From the NCBI RefSeq assembly GCF_000024725.1, contig NC_013960.1, positions 1,386,261 to 1,450,260 on the forward strand: a stretch of DNA of 64,000 nt, in the 5' to 3' direction. The stretch's first letter is position 1; every line of letters begins with the position of its first letter. Below, one piece after another: positions 14,586 to 23,900 of this stretch. The notes under the pieces were generated by a model. That model had not been told where the DNA came from and did not search any database. It saw nothing but the letters and a program-made list of their open reading frames with translations. The position numbers and the translations under genes are program-made. The DNA comes from Nitrosococcus halophilus Nc 4. Its GTDB lineage: Bacteria; Pseudomonadota; Gammaproteobacteria; Nitrosococcales; Nitrosococcaceae.

Positions 14586-16636
14586 TAGAAACGGGTCCGC
14601 GTGCCCCGTCGCGGCGTGCGCTGGCGTTGCGACTCAGCTACGGCGATTTCCCTGAACATTTCTTCTTCAACGCGAAGGCGCAACAACTCGGCATGTTCTG
14701 GAGCTAGTTTTTGCTGGGGTTTTGAATACCAGATAGGAACGGTCGTTTCACTGTCATCGGGATTATGGCTGATCTGGCTGACCGGCACGTCCTGGTATTC
14801 AAACATGCCATGCAGGCGCTCCGTTTCCACAAGGTAGGGAAAGCGATTGGAGTTCGCTCCTGAATTTTGGTTGCGGATAAAGCCGAGATAAGACCATTCG
14901 GTAATCATCTGTACATAGCTGTTGATGCCACGGGCATAATTCACCTGCAACCCGGCTGGGGTATGGGCGAGCGCCTGCTCCGCGGCCGTGAGATCCCCCG
15001 TCAGCACATCCCACGGTGCTTGCGGCGGCCACCAATAAGCATAATAGCTCGGTGGTAGCGGCATACCGTTCAGCTTATTGATGTCGGGATCGGTGAAATT
15101 AACGTACTGAATTGTGCAATTGAAGAAATCCGCCTGCCATGGAATCGCCATGCGCTTGGTCAGATCGCCCGGCTCGCACCCTCCGCCTTCTGTTTCATCC
15201 CGTGAAGGGGAAAGGCCGTGCATCTGGTAATTGCTCTCATCGCCAGATTGCGCGATACGGTAAGGTGATGCATAAATGGCAGGGTTCTGCATGCTCCAGG
15301 TCACCTCGATACCGGGACACATGGGCAAGCCCACGCAATTGCCCATCGCCGCACTGGTGGCAGAACAGAGGGGATAGGGCTGGTAGTTTGGATCATTGAC
15401 AAATTTCCCTTCCGCCCATTGAGAGAGCAGGAAATACTGGGTCTGGTTCAATGTCAGAAATTTTTCAATATCCACGTTACTCACCGAGTTACTGCCGGAG
15501 TTGAGGGGCATCATCGGAATATTATCCTCGCTGAACAGGGTAATGCTTTCGCCCTCAATCCCGTTCGGCGTATAAATAGTCGGTTTGCGGAAGTAAGAAA
15601 AATATTGTTGGCGGTTTGCAGCATTGGCGGGGGAAGGATCGCTGAAATCGAAAATATACGAGCAGAAGGCGCTCATTGATTGCACGTTCGAGACCCACTG
15701 ATAACGTGAAATACGTTGGATGATCGGCAGAATGTCTCGCTGGTAGTTAGCGACGAAGTCCGTATTCCATGCCCCATTGGCATGCATATCCGGCACCAGG
15801 TTGAAATGACGCACACCCACATCAAACATCGTATCGTCCAGGGTGGAGATATTGACGATTTCCGGTGCGAAATCAGGGGAACAGCATGCGACCCAGCTAT
15901 TCAGGCTGATGCGGGTCCCGTCTGTGAATTCTACCGTGCACTCAACTGGCCCATCCGCGATATCGTCATACCAGGTATCGGCACCGCCATAACTGGTAAT
16001 TGGCTCATCCCCGCCGGCACGGCCATAAGCGCCCAATACGAGCAAACGGCCTTCCCTGTCGGTCTTAATCGTGCCCAGGGAATTGATTGGCCAGCCATAT
16101 TTGGGGCTGGAATTAGGAAAACTGCCATGGGGGTAATCCGAAGGGATATTGGTGCGAGCGACTTCAATACTCTGGTTTGCACCGCTGAGGGTGCGTGGAC
16201 CCGGATCGATAATTAATTTCTGGCGAGCAGAAGAATCGGTAACCGTATTATTCCTCAGGGGGATTTTTTGATTTTTATAGCTATTGCCTTCACCCAATAG
16301 TAGGTTTCCCTGCAATTCCGAAAACTGATACCAAGCGGCTTTCTTGTTGGCGAGATGCACCGTCCAGTGGATAGAGGCTACGCCCTCGGTAGATAGCGTT
16401 ATCTCCTCATAATTTTTATTATCTTTGGTGCGCATAACGCGGAATGGCTGCGCCTGGCGCTTCACTCTTCCAGCCGAATCTTTAAAAGAAGAAAACGCCG
16501 CACCCGTTGCATTGCCGTTAGCATCGCATTCCAACGGTAACCCGCCGATTTCAGTTGGGGCAAGATAGAAATCGGTAGGGCTGTTGCCCAATCGGGCTAT
16601 GCCAATGGAAGGAGATAAAAGATAGGTATAACTCAT
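14585..16636 (-). CDS. LodA/GoxA-like CTQ quinoprotein amino-acid oxidase
   Basis: The 683-residue product has the LodA hallmark start SPSIGIARLGNSP and the PGIE motif (NCVGLPMCPGIEVTW). LodA family enzymes oxidise amino groups (lysine epsilon-amine or glycine) to give aldehyde or glyoxylate, ammonia and hydrogen peroxide, using a cysteine tryptophylquinone made from a Cys and a Trp. Cys434 and Trp500 (AIPWQADF) are the likely pair: they are 66 residues apart, against 65 for Cys516/Trp581 of LodA as I recall it. AAAGG precedes the ATG at 16636, and the conserved N-terminus starts there; an extension to 16717 has no support. Substrate unknown. The lodB-like gene follows by overlap, and iscB has inserted upstream. 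Confidence 0.85.
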   Translation of the reverse strand: MSYTYLLSPSIGIARLGNSPTDFYLAPTEIGGLPLECDANGNATGAAFSSFKDSAGRVKRQAQPFRVMRTKDNKNYEEITLSTEGVASIHWTVHLANKKAAWYQFSELQGNLLLGEGNSYKNQKIPLRNNTVTDSSARQKLIIDPGPRTLSGANQSIEVARTNIPSDYPHGSFPNSSPKYGWPINSLGTIKTDREGRLLVLGAYGRAGGDEPITSYGGADTWYDDIADGPVECTVEFTDGTRISLNSWVACCSPDFAPEIVNISTLDDTMFDVGVRHFNLVPDMHANGAWNTDFVANYQRDILPIIQRISRYQWVSNVQSMSAFCSYIFDFSDPSPANAANRQQYFSYFRKPTIYTPNGIEGESITLFSEDNIPMMPLNSGSNSVSNVDIEKFLTLNQTQYFLLSQWAEGKFVNDPNYQPYPLCSATSAAMGNCVGLPMCPGIEVTWSMQNPAIYASPYRIAQSGDESNYQMHGLSPSRDETEGGGCEPGDLTKRMAIPWQADFFNCTIQYVNFTDPDINKLNGMPLPPSYYAYWWPPQAPWDVLTGDLTAAEQALAHTPAGLQVNYARGINSYVQMITEWSYLGFIRNQNSGANSNRFPYLVETERLHGMFEYQDVPVSQISHNPDDSETTVPIWYSKPQQKLAPEHAELLRLRVEEEMFREIAVAESQRQRTPRRGTRTRF

Positions 16637-16800
16637 GTGTCGGCCTTTTCTGATAATTAAGTTAGTGTAACGAGGTATGATATGGCTCTTCTTCCAGGAA
16701 GGAGTGCATGGACGCACGACGCCCCCCCAGCGAGAGTGCGCAGCTTGCTACGCGGTGAGCGCGAGGGTCAGCATGACTTGCTGTCGTCGCCGTGTTTGGC

Positions 16801-18084
16801 TCAGACAGCCGATAGCCCGTAGTCATAACCATCACCTCTTTGGATGAGTTTGAAATGCTTCCAGTTGGCCGAAATCTTCCGGGCCTTGGCCTTGATGTCA
16901 AAGGCGCCGTTAGCCCGGATGCCTGCCAGTATTCCGGTGTGTGTGCCCCCATACTTACCTTTGGGCTGAATGAGCCTCACCAGATCACCCGTTTGAAATC
17001 CTCTTACTCGCTTGCACCTTCCGGCCTTCCCGCGTGGAAATCCGTACTTATCAGTGCGCGCAACTTGCCGTGTGCCGCGTCCAGTGGCCTTTATTTGAAG
17101 TGCTCGGTAGCCTTCGGTGAGGGTCACCTGCTCACCGATTTCACCCACGCACGCGGCATCAATCCAATGGTCTTTGCCGTAGCTTTGACTGATCCTGTTT
17201 TTCTTAGTCCTTCCGCCACTCCAAAAAGAAGTCGGCAACCCCACTGATTGAATAGCGCGACCAACAGCGTAGCGGGTAGCATTGACCGCGGCGGCATCTT
17301 TTAGGGGCTGATTGGCTTTGGATTGGATCTGAGAATATCCAAACTCTGTCGCCGTTTTACTATTCTTCTTTTGGTTGCAGGGCGTGCACGCCAAGGTTAA
17401 ATTAGATACCCGGTGACTGCCACCCCTAGATCTAGGGACGATGTGTTCAACTTCCAGAGGGACATCCTTGTTGCTACAGTAGGCGCACTTCCTGCCCCAC
17501 TTCTCTAGTAGGTATTCGCGTACCTCATACCCCATCAATTCGCCTTGCTGATATTCAACGCCGCTGATTTCCGGGTTTTGAATTTTCTGCATATCAAAGC
17601 GTACGGTTTCAATGTGGCATTCAGATAGGGGCGCTCTATCGAGTAGACGGTTAAACCATGTCGAAACATTCTCAACCCGTGATCGCAGTGAAGGCGGTAA
17701 CCAACCGGCGGGTCTTGTTCTATTCAAAAACCGTGGCGCACGATAGCGGGTCTTTCTGCCTCTACGACCTCGGCGCAAACTGCGCCGCTTCTCTAACCTA
17801 TCGCGTACAGATTGCCCTCTGTGCTCCAGGTTCGCGGCCCACAGCACGACGCGCCCCTGTTGAGGAAAATTCCCAACTAAAGCCAATCCGGTGGTTTTGC
17901 TGCCCGGATCAACCCTGAACTCAACCGGCTGCGGGTTAGAATCAACTCTATATTTCAGGATGATCGTAAATGGCTGCATCCGATAAACGCCAGCCTTCCC
18001 ATCCCGCAACAACCGCCTAGCCCTTGAGGGCCTGCACGGCATCAGCGCTGTTTTATCAGTGTCTAATACAAAAACTCTATTCAT
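16801..18084 (-). CDS. iscB: IscB RNA-guided HNH/RuvC endonuclease
   Basis: The 427-residue product has the complete IscB layout. The N-terminal PLMP domain reads VLDTDKTALMPCRPSRARRLL. RuvC-I is VDPGSKTTG (Asp59), the arginine-rich bridge helix is at 99-119, and RuvC-II is HIETVRFD (Glu159). The HNH domain has zinc cysteines 200, 203, 233 and 236 with catalytic His214 in VEHIVPRSRGG and Asn228; RuvC-III is HWIDAACV (Asp309). A basic C-terminal domain follows. All nuclease residues are intact. IscB proteins, ancestors of Cas9, are encoded by IS200/IS605-type elements and cut DNA guided by an omegaRNA transcribed from just upstream; that RNA is visible at 18085-18296. No tnpA transposase is present, so the element cannot move alone. 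Confidence 0.95.
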   Translation of the reverse strand: MNRVFVLDTDKTALMPCRPSRARRLLRDGKAGVYRMQPFTIILKYRVDSNPQPVEFRVDPGSKTTGLALVGNFPQQGRVVLWAANLEHRGQSVRDRLEKRRSLRRGRRGRKTRYRAPRFLNRTRPAGWLPPSLRSRVENVSTWFNRLLDRAPLSECHIETVRFDMQKIQNPEISGVEYQQGELMGYEVREYLLEKWGRKCAYCSNKDVPLEVEHIVPRSRGGSHRVSNLTLACTPCNQKKNSKTATEFGYSQIQSKANQPLKDAAAVNATRYAVGRAIQSVGLPTSFWSGGRTKKNRISQSYGKDHWIDAACVGEIGEQVTLTEGYRALQIKATGRGTRQVARTDKYGFPRGKAGRCKRVRGFQTGDLVRLIQPKGKYGGTHTGILAGIRANGAFDIKAKARKISANWKHFKLIQRGDGYDYGLSAV

Positions 18085-18296
18085 TAGCTTTCGCTACTCT
18101 AAAAGTTAGGGTTCTCTCGCCAATGTTTGAAGGGTCGTTCAGTCTCGGCATTCGCTCCTGTGTCGCTCCGTAGTTCATTGCCTTTGACCTCAGCGCCTGG
18201 GGCTGAGAAATGCACTCCAGGGTGAGTCGCTTTCGCTTCAACTTCAAACGTAGCCCCGAAGGGCTGAGGCTGGTTGAGCCAACCAACTCATTCGAA
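18085..18296 (-). ncRNA. IscB omegaRNA
   Basis: Directly upstream of iscB on the same strand lies a structured non-coding stretch with omegaRNA hallmarks. Reading 5' to 3' from 18296: a hairpin GGTTGGCTCAACC, then a tight hairpin AGCCCTTCGGGGCT, then GAAGCGAAAGCGA, and a long-range stem between CCTGG and CCAGG around GAGTGCATTTCTCAGCC. In known IscB systems the guide is the roughly 16 bases 5' of the scaffold and derives from DNA flanking the element, here near 18297-18315. The 3' end runs up to or slightly into the iscB start codon. Exact boundaries are estimated. Confidence 0.8.
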
Positions 18297-18400
18297 AAGT
18301 TCAGGACGAACTTGGAGAATTAGTTGGGCGACGACTCAACGATGCGTTCCTACAGCACTTTATGGAAAACGCGGCCATGCACTTGCCGTTAATGGGTTAA
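18278..18400 (+). pseudogene. Coding-like fragment at the IscB element border
   Basis: A 40-codon frame ending at a TAA at 18398 reads IRKVQDELGELVGRRLND and then AFLQHFMENAAMHLPLMG, with strongly protein-like composition, but it is cut off at its left end by a TGA inside the omegaRNA hairpin. It may be the tail of a gene interrupted by insertion of the IscB element. I recognise no family, and no matching 5' part is visible on the far side of iscB. Confidence 0.3.
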
Positions 18401-18785
18401 ATTAAACGCCAGCAGTCGAGCGCATTCGGCCCATTCCTCTGGGTTACCTCATTGGTATTTTATCGGCCCGTTGATAGCAATCTTTAAAACAAATCGAGGT
18501 CCGGGGGCATGGAGCTCTCTAGAGGTTTTTTCCTCTCGGCTGGTGGGATTAGAGTTACTGCCTTGCTAGGGATAGATGCCCATCCTTTCAGCTCTTCTTC
18601 TTTCTCTAGGTCTCCAGCGGGACCTTCTCCAGGACTCCTTCTAGTCTCCAGGCACTACTTTCGCGCTGATGAAATCTCTTCTTTGGGCAACTAGACTCAT
18701 AAAGATGTGGAGTTAACCACCCCATATAGATAAGGCTTTCTTTTCCAGAAGCGAGCGTTAAATTTTCCATCAAGGAGGTGCAACC
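18401..18785. other. Intergenic stretch with no recognised gene
   Basis: 385 bases between the IscB element border and the next gene hold no convincing frame. A 61-codon plus-strand frame at 18509 has low-complexity Ser/Pro/Phe content and no ribosome site. On the minus strand NPEEWAECARLLAFNLTH ends at a stop near 18402 but is only 18 codons long. The last 15 bases carry the strong AAGGAGGT site of the downstream gene. Confidence 0.5.
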
Positions 18786-19193
18786 ATGGCCAAGGGCAGC
18801 ATAATGATTCAGATGGAGGTGGCCGAATTCTTCGATCCTACGGTGACATCGGTGCCATGGCTCTTCGCCCACGCCTTTGACACCCTTGATGGGGATACTA
18901 CCATCGTTCGCGAGATCGCCGCCGAGAAGATAGGCGGGGTTGCCTTTAATAGGCATACCGGATCGATGGATCTTACTGACGGGGCCTATGTCAAGCTTTT
19001 TCTCATCTTTGCGGGACAGGACCGGCCCCTTCAATCCTTCCATGCCCCTTCCCATGTTCCCTCACCGGGTATTGAAGGGGCTGGAATGGCCATCCTGGAA
19101 ATTGAAGACCCGGGTTACCGCATTGATTCGCCGGGAACAATCGCCGTTGGCCGCCTTATCGGCGCCCATACTTATATCGACGAAGTGGAGTAG
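18786..19193 (+). CDS. Unrecognised conserved-type protein, first of a two-gene operon
   Basis: I do not recognise this 135-residue product. It is a soluble, mostly beta-strand-like protein without signal peptide or Cys: GSIMIQMEVAEFFDPTV opens, and the end is rich in Gly/Ile turns (SPGTIAVGRLIGAHTYIDEVE). AAGGAGGT six bases before the ATG is one of the strongest ribosome sites in the window, predicting high expression. The next gene starts five bases after its stop. Both lie between the IscB element and the MetK/ATPase genes. Some beta-rich features could fit an enzyme subunit or structural protein; no function is claimed. Confidence 0.6.
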   Translation: MAKGSIMIQMEVAEFFDPTVTSVPWLFAHAFDTLDGDTTIVREIAAEKIGGVAFNRHTGSMDLTDGAYVKLFLIFAGQDRPLQSFHAPSHVPSPGIEGAGMAILEIEDPGYRIDSPGTIAVGRLIGAHTYIDEVE

Positions 19194-19198
19194 CGGGC

Positions 19199-19552
19199 AT
19201 GGAAGTGCGGATTCAAGGAGAAGGGGAAGTGGTCATTCGGTTGATCGACCGGTGGGGACATGCCCTCGGTGAGCGGAAAATACGGCTCTCTGGCTCGAAA
19301 ACGATTCAGGGTAAAACGGAACTTCCGCTGTGGCTGGAGACAAGGGAGGGGCAAATTCCAATCGTGCCCGTTATGGTACGCGCCGAGAAAAATCAGAAAA
19401 TCCAATTCGATGGTGAGGACACGAAAACCTTTACTAAAAAGCGCTGTCAGGATATCGGTTGTTCATCCACCTTTATTGACGATGCGCTACGCGGTTGTGT
19501 GGCCCCCGTGCAAGGTGAAAGATTGATCACGGCTAAGAGCGGGCCTATCTAG
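19199..19552 (+). CDS. Unrecognised protein, second of a two-gene operon
   Basis: The 117-residue product starts MEVRIQGEGEVVIRLIDRWG, probably a beta-rich domain, and has three Cys residues in a C-terminal segment (RCQDIGCSSTFIDDALRGC) that could form a disulfide or bind metal. No signal peptide or membrane segment. It lies five bases after the preceding gene, so the two are surely co-transcribed. A half copy of the TAGCCTG repeat follows. I recognise no family. Confidence 0.6.
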   Translation: MEVRIQGEGEVVIRLIDRWGHALGERKIRLSGSKTIQGKTELPLWLETREGQIPIVPVMVRAEKNQKIQFDGEDTKTFTKKRCQDIGCSSTFIDDALRGCVAPVQGERLITAKSGPI

Positions 19553-19670
19553 CCTGAGCGCAGGTGGAAAAGGCGGCCTAGTTCTGAAAAGAAGCCATCC
19601 TAGTCCTTAGACTATTTGCGCTTGCGATACTGGGTTCCATTTTTCTCACCAGAGTAGCGTTTTAGGCTAT

Positions 19671-19715
19671 GTGGTCTTGGTGCCTTAGTGGTGATCTTGT
19701 GAATTACCCGGGCTA
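19671..19715 (-). repeat. Half copy of the MITE-like TAGCCTG repeat
   Basis: Read on the minus strand this is TAGCCCGGGTAATTCACA, AGATCACCACTAAGGC and ACCAAGACCAC, matching the left end of the copies at 48322 and 63431. Its first three bases (TAG) are the stop codon of the MetK-like gene, so the element lies exactly at, and probably replaced, the original gene end. Confidence 0.65.
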
Positions 19716-20900
19716 ATCAAGCAACACCTGGGGATCCACCTGTTCCCAGGGCAGGATCATGTCCATCCGCCCAAAATGCCCATAGGTAGCCAGTTTTCGG
19801 TAAAACCCGTCTTTATGTATGCTCGGGAGTTCCCGTAGTCGAAATTTCCGAATAATCCCACCAAGGCGAAAGTCAAAACTTTCTTCAAGCCGCCGCTGGA
19901 TCTCACTATCCTCGATTTTCCCGGTACCGAAAGTTTCCACTTGGATGCTCACCGGTCGGGTTTGACCAAGAGTATAGCTCAGTTGCACTTCACATTCTTC
20001 CGCCAATTTAGCCGCTACCACGGTACGGGCCGCATGGCGGGCGGCATAGGCCCCCACCCGGTCAATGCGGGTGGGATCTTTGCCACTCAAGGCAGCGCCG
20101 CTGTGGCGTGAGTAACCTCCATAATTATCGACTGCATTTTTGCGGCCAGTGAGTCCGGCGTGTAAGGCCGGGCCGCCGCCGATAACCGGTCCATCCGGGT
20201 TGATCCAGATTTTGGTTTTATTATCCAGGGAAAGGGACTCATGCTGGAAAACAGGCTCAACCACATGTTGGATTAGATCGTTTCGTAAGGTATTTAGAGC
20301 AGGGCTTCCGGATTCTTTTTGGGTGGCGACGACGGTGATGCTGTGAATTCGGTCAGGTCGGCGGTTTCGATATTCCACGCCGACCTGAGTCTGCCCGTCG
20401 GCAGAAAGGTAAGGCAGTTGGTTCTTAAGCCTGACGACGGATAAGCGCCGGGCCAGTTGATGGGCCAACCAGATGGGAAGGGGCATAAAGGCCGCCGTTT
20501 GATTACAGGCAAAGCCAAACATGGTGGCTTGATTGGGCACCGTGAGTTGATCGATTTCTTCCTCACTCATATGGTCTTCATGGGCCGATACCTGATGATC
20601 CAGAGGGAGTTCTTGAAAACTGGTCATGATCGTCGACTCCCGGGCATTGAAGACCTGCTCCGGGTAAGCAATCTCCTGAACCACGCGGCGGGCGATACCG
20701 GGAATATCCAGAGTGGCCTTGGAGGCAAAGCGGACGGCCAGGAACAGGACTCCGGAGGAGACCACACATTCGGCAATGACCCGGGACAAGGGGTCTTGGA
20801 CCAAAAAGGAGTCCACAATGGCATCGCTAATCTGGTCGCAAAGTTTATCCGGGTGGCCCTCGGTGACCGATTCAGAGGTGAACATGAAGTCTGTTTTCAT
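19713..20900 (-). CDS. metK: Divergent S-adenosylmethionine synthetase (MetK paralogue)
   Basis: The 395-residue product is a methionine adenosyltransferase homologue: FTSESVTEGHPDKLCDQISD at the start, NPDGPVIGGGPALHAGLTGR in the middle and SGKDPTRIDRVGAYAAR near the end are the MetK substrate and metal-binding blocks. It is clearly divergent: the GAGDQG nucleotide-binding loop of standard MetK is replaced by TVPNQATMFG. It may still make SAM, or an altered product. AGGAG precedes the ATG at 20900. The ATPase stop lies four bases upstream, so the two genes form an operon. A half repeat provides the stop codon. A second, canonical metK elsewhere in the genome would be expected. Confidence 0.85.
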   Translation of the reverse strand: MKTDFMFTSESVTEGHPDKLCDQISDAIVDSFLVQDPLSRVIAECVVSSGVLFLAVRFASKATLDIPGIARRVVQEIAYPEQVFNARESTIMTSFQELPLDHQVSAHEDHMSEEEIDQLTVPNQATMFGFACNQTAAFMPLPIWLAHQLARRLSVVRLKNQLPYLSADGQTQVGVEYRNRRPDRIHSITVVATQKESGSPALNTLRNDLIQHVVEPVFQHESLSLDNKTKIWINPDGPVIGGGPALHAGLTGRKNAVDNYGGYSRHSGAALSGKDPTRIDRVGAYAARHAARTVVAAKLAEECEVQLSYTLGQTRPVSIQVETFGTGKIEDSEIQRRLEESFDFRLGGIIRKFRLRELPSIHKDGFYRKLATYGHFGRMDMILPWEQVDPQVLLD

Positions 20901-20904
20901 GGTG

Positions 20905-23900
20905 TTAGGATTCTCCTTGAGGGTTGGCTTCGGCTGCGGGAGGGTCGGTTTCCGGGCTGAGAGGGGCTGGAAGTTTGCCTGTAGGCTTGGTGGCCTCGTT
21001 GATGAGGAAGGGGAGGGTGGCCCCGGCCCCAATGACCAAACCATCTATGAGGCTGATAGGCGTGATACCCAGAATATTGCGCAGTCCCGGAATCAAGCTG
21101 GCCAAGGCTTGGGCTCCAATGGAGCCCCCCACCGCCCAGTTAAGGTAAGGGTTAGGCGGAGGCCGGCCGCCGCTCAAGAGGCTCTGCTGGGGGAAGCGGC
21201 AGCTATAGGAGTGGAGCAATTGGGCTAAGGTCAAGCTGGTAAAGGCATGGGTGCCTGCCTTAGGGCCAGGGCCATAACGCCACAGGGCATAGCCATAACT
21301 GGATAAGCTGCCGGCAGCGATCGCCACCGATTCCAGCCCCATTCGCTTGAGTTCTTGGCGTTGAATAATGGATTCTCGGGGATCCCGGGGAGATTTATTC
21401 AGGATCTCCTTATCGGGGGGATCGAGGGCCAGAGCGAGACCGGGAAAGATATCTGTGATGAGGTTGATCCATAGTAACTGCATGGGATTGAGGGGTTGTC
21501 CGAGGCCGAGGGCGATAGCGGCCAACATCACCTCAATTTCGCTAAAGTTGGTGGCCAGCAAGAAATGGATCGATTTGCGGATATTACCGTAGATAGTGCG
21601 GCCCTGTTCCACAGCGCCGACCATGGTGTGCAAATTATCATCTTCCAGCACCACATCGGCGACCCCCCGGGCCACTTCCGTTCCCGTACTGCCCATGGCA
21701 ATCCCGATATCGGCGGCCTTCAGCGCCGGGCTATCGTTGATCCCGTCGCCGGTCATGGCTACCACTTTTCCTGCCCGTTGCAAGGCTTGCACGATTTGCA
21801 GTTTGTGGGCCGGGCTGACCCGGGAGAAAACATGGACCTGCTGCACCAGCCCCGATAGCAGTTCTGGGTCTAGTTTTTCCAAATGGGTGGAATCGAGGAT
21901 TTGGAGTTGTTCCCCTTTGGCCAGGCTAAGTTGTTTTCCAATGGCATAGGCGGTAGCGCTTTGATCGCCGGTAATCATAACGGTATCGATACCGGCGGCG
22001 TGGAAGCGATTCATCAGCTCGGCCATGCCGGTGCGTACCGGATCGCTCATTCCCACCAGGCCAAGCCAAGTCAGTTTGGCGTTTTTGGAGGGTTGATCCG
22101 GCTCTAGCCAAGTGTAGGCAACGCCCAGCACCCGCAGGGAGTCTGCCGCCATGGCCTCATTCTGGGCTAGAAAAGCGGCTCGGTCCTCCTCCTGGATTTC
22201 AACTTGCCTGCCATTGTGGGTATGCCAGCGGCACATGGCCAACACCTGGGAGGGACTGCCCTTGACGGCTAAAAACCGCTTGCCCTCGGGAGAGGGAGAA
22301 GCGTGGGTAGTTTTCATATAGTTGCGGCCTTCGGCACGGTATTGAGTTTCGAGCCTGGGAAACTCTTGCCGCAGCTGGTGGATATCAATACCCGCCAGGC
22401 CGGTGGCTTCTAGCAAGGCATTTTCCGTGGAGGAACCGTTGGTGGTGTTGTCTGTCTCCAATTCGGATTCGTTACAGAGGGCGATGACTTGGAAAAGACG
22501 CAAGAGATCTTGGAGTTGCGCCGGCTCGATCCGATCCCCAGAGAGGTAGAAATGGCCATCGTTGACGATAATTTCTCCCCTTCCCGTGTTGATATTTACT
22601 ACGGTCATACGGTTTTTGGTAAGGGTGCCGGTCTTGTCCAGGCAAATCACCTGTATCGAGCCCAGGGTTTCCACTGCATCCAGCCGCCGGATCAGTACCT
22701 TGCGCCGGTTCATGGTTCGCATGCCCAGGGCCAGGGTGGTGGTGGCCACCGGGGGCAGGCCTTCCGGTACGGCGGCAACCGCCAGGGAGATAGAGGATTT
22801 AAGCATTTCCAACCAGCTATAGCCCCGCAACAAGCCCACCACATAGACTCCTCCGCAAACGGCAGCGCTGAGGATGGCCAGTTGGGTCCCTATTTGGTCC
22901 AGTTGCCGTTCCATAGGGGTCTCCGGGAGCTTAGTGCTGCCCACCATAGCCTGAATTTTGCCGATTTCGGTGGCTGTTCCAGTGGCGACGACAATGCCCC
23001 GGCCGTTGCCCCCGGTGACCATCGTTCCCATGTAGCTCATGTTCAAGCGGTCGCCGAGGGGCGTCTCCTCTTTGCCGAGAAACTCAGGGTCTTTGGCAAC
23101 GGGCAAGCTTTCTCCGGTTAAGGCGGACTCATCCAGACTGAGGCGTTTCGCGGCTAATAATCGGATGTCGGCAGGGACATAATTGCCAGGGGCCAGCAAG
23201 ATCACATCCCCCGGGACCACTTCTTCTGCAGACATTTGCAGGGGTTGACCTTCCCGGAGCACCACGGTGGTATGGGAGTCCATCTGGGCAAGGGCAGTAG
23301 TGAGGGTCCGTTCCGCGTATCGTTCGGTTACAAAGCCGATGGTGGCGTTGATGAGCACCACTCCGAGGATAACGGCGGCATCCACCATCCCCCCGGTGAA
23401 AATAGCAATACCCGCAGAAGCGCCTAGCAACCAAACCGGGAGGCTATTGAACTGGGACAAAAAGATCTGCAGGGGGGAGCGGGCTTGGGCTTGCAGCAAT
23501 TGATTAGGCCCATAATGGGCCAGGCGTTGGCTGGCCTCGGCGGTCGTCAGGCCGGAATGGAAATCACTGTCTAAGTGCTGCAGCACCTGGGCTGATTCAA
23601 GGCTGTGCCAGGTGGCGCCGTCCCCAGTGGGCGCGGGCGTCGACAGGGGGAGTGAGTTGTTTTGATGGGCGCTTTCCTTGGCGTGCCCCCTGGAGGCGTC
23701 CTTCGGTTGTTCCGATTTGCTTCCGGCGAATTGGTCTGGTTTAGGCTCGTTGCGTCGGGTCCAGTACTCGAAAATCGAAGTAATGGTGGCAAAGCCACTT
23801 GACGAGCCGTGAGCTTTGGAGGCTTGGGGACTTTTCTTTTCAGGGGGAGGGATATCCCGCACCACAGTGGCGACCTGCTGCTGGATTAAAGCAATAATCT

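Noticed and set aside
14027-14707. 226-codon plus-strand frame across lodB/lodA
   Set aside because: It is antisense to two clear genes and rich in Pro/Arg from GC-biased codons; no ribosome site or domain.
15716-16216. 166-codon plus-strand frame inside lodA
   Set aside because: Antisense to the LodA-like gene and without recognisable motifs.
16637-16800. Transposase (tnpA) remnant between lodA and iscB
   Set aside because: The stretch has no TnpA-like frame on either strand; only GC-rich sequence that may contain the element end.
18509-18694. 61-codon plus-strand frame between the IscB element and the next gene
   Set aside because: Low-complexity Ser/Phe/Pro composition and no ribosome site.
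22489-23121. 210-codon plus-strand frame inside the P-type ATPase
   Set aside because: Shadow of the ATPase reading frame; Gly/His/Gln-rich and without start signal.
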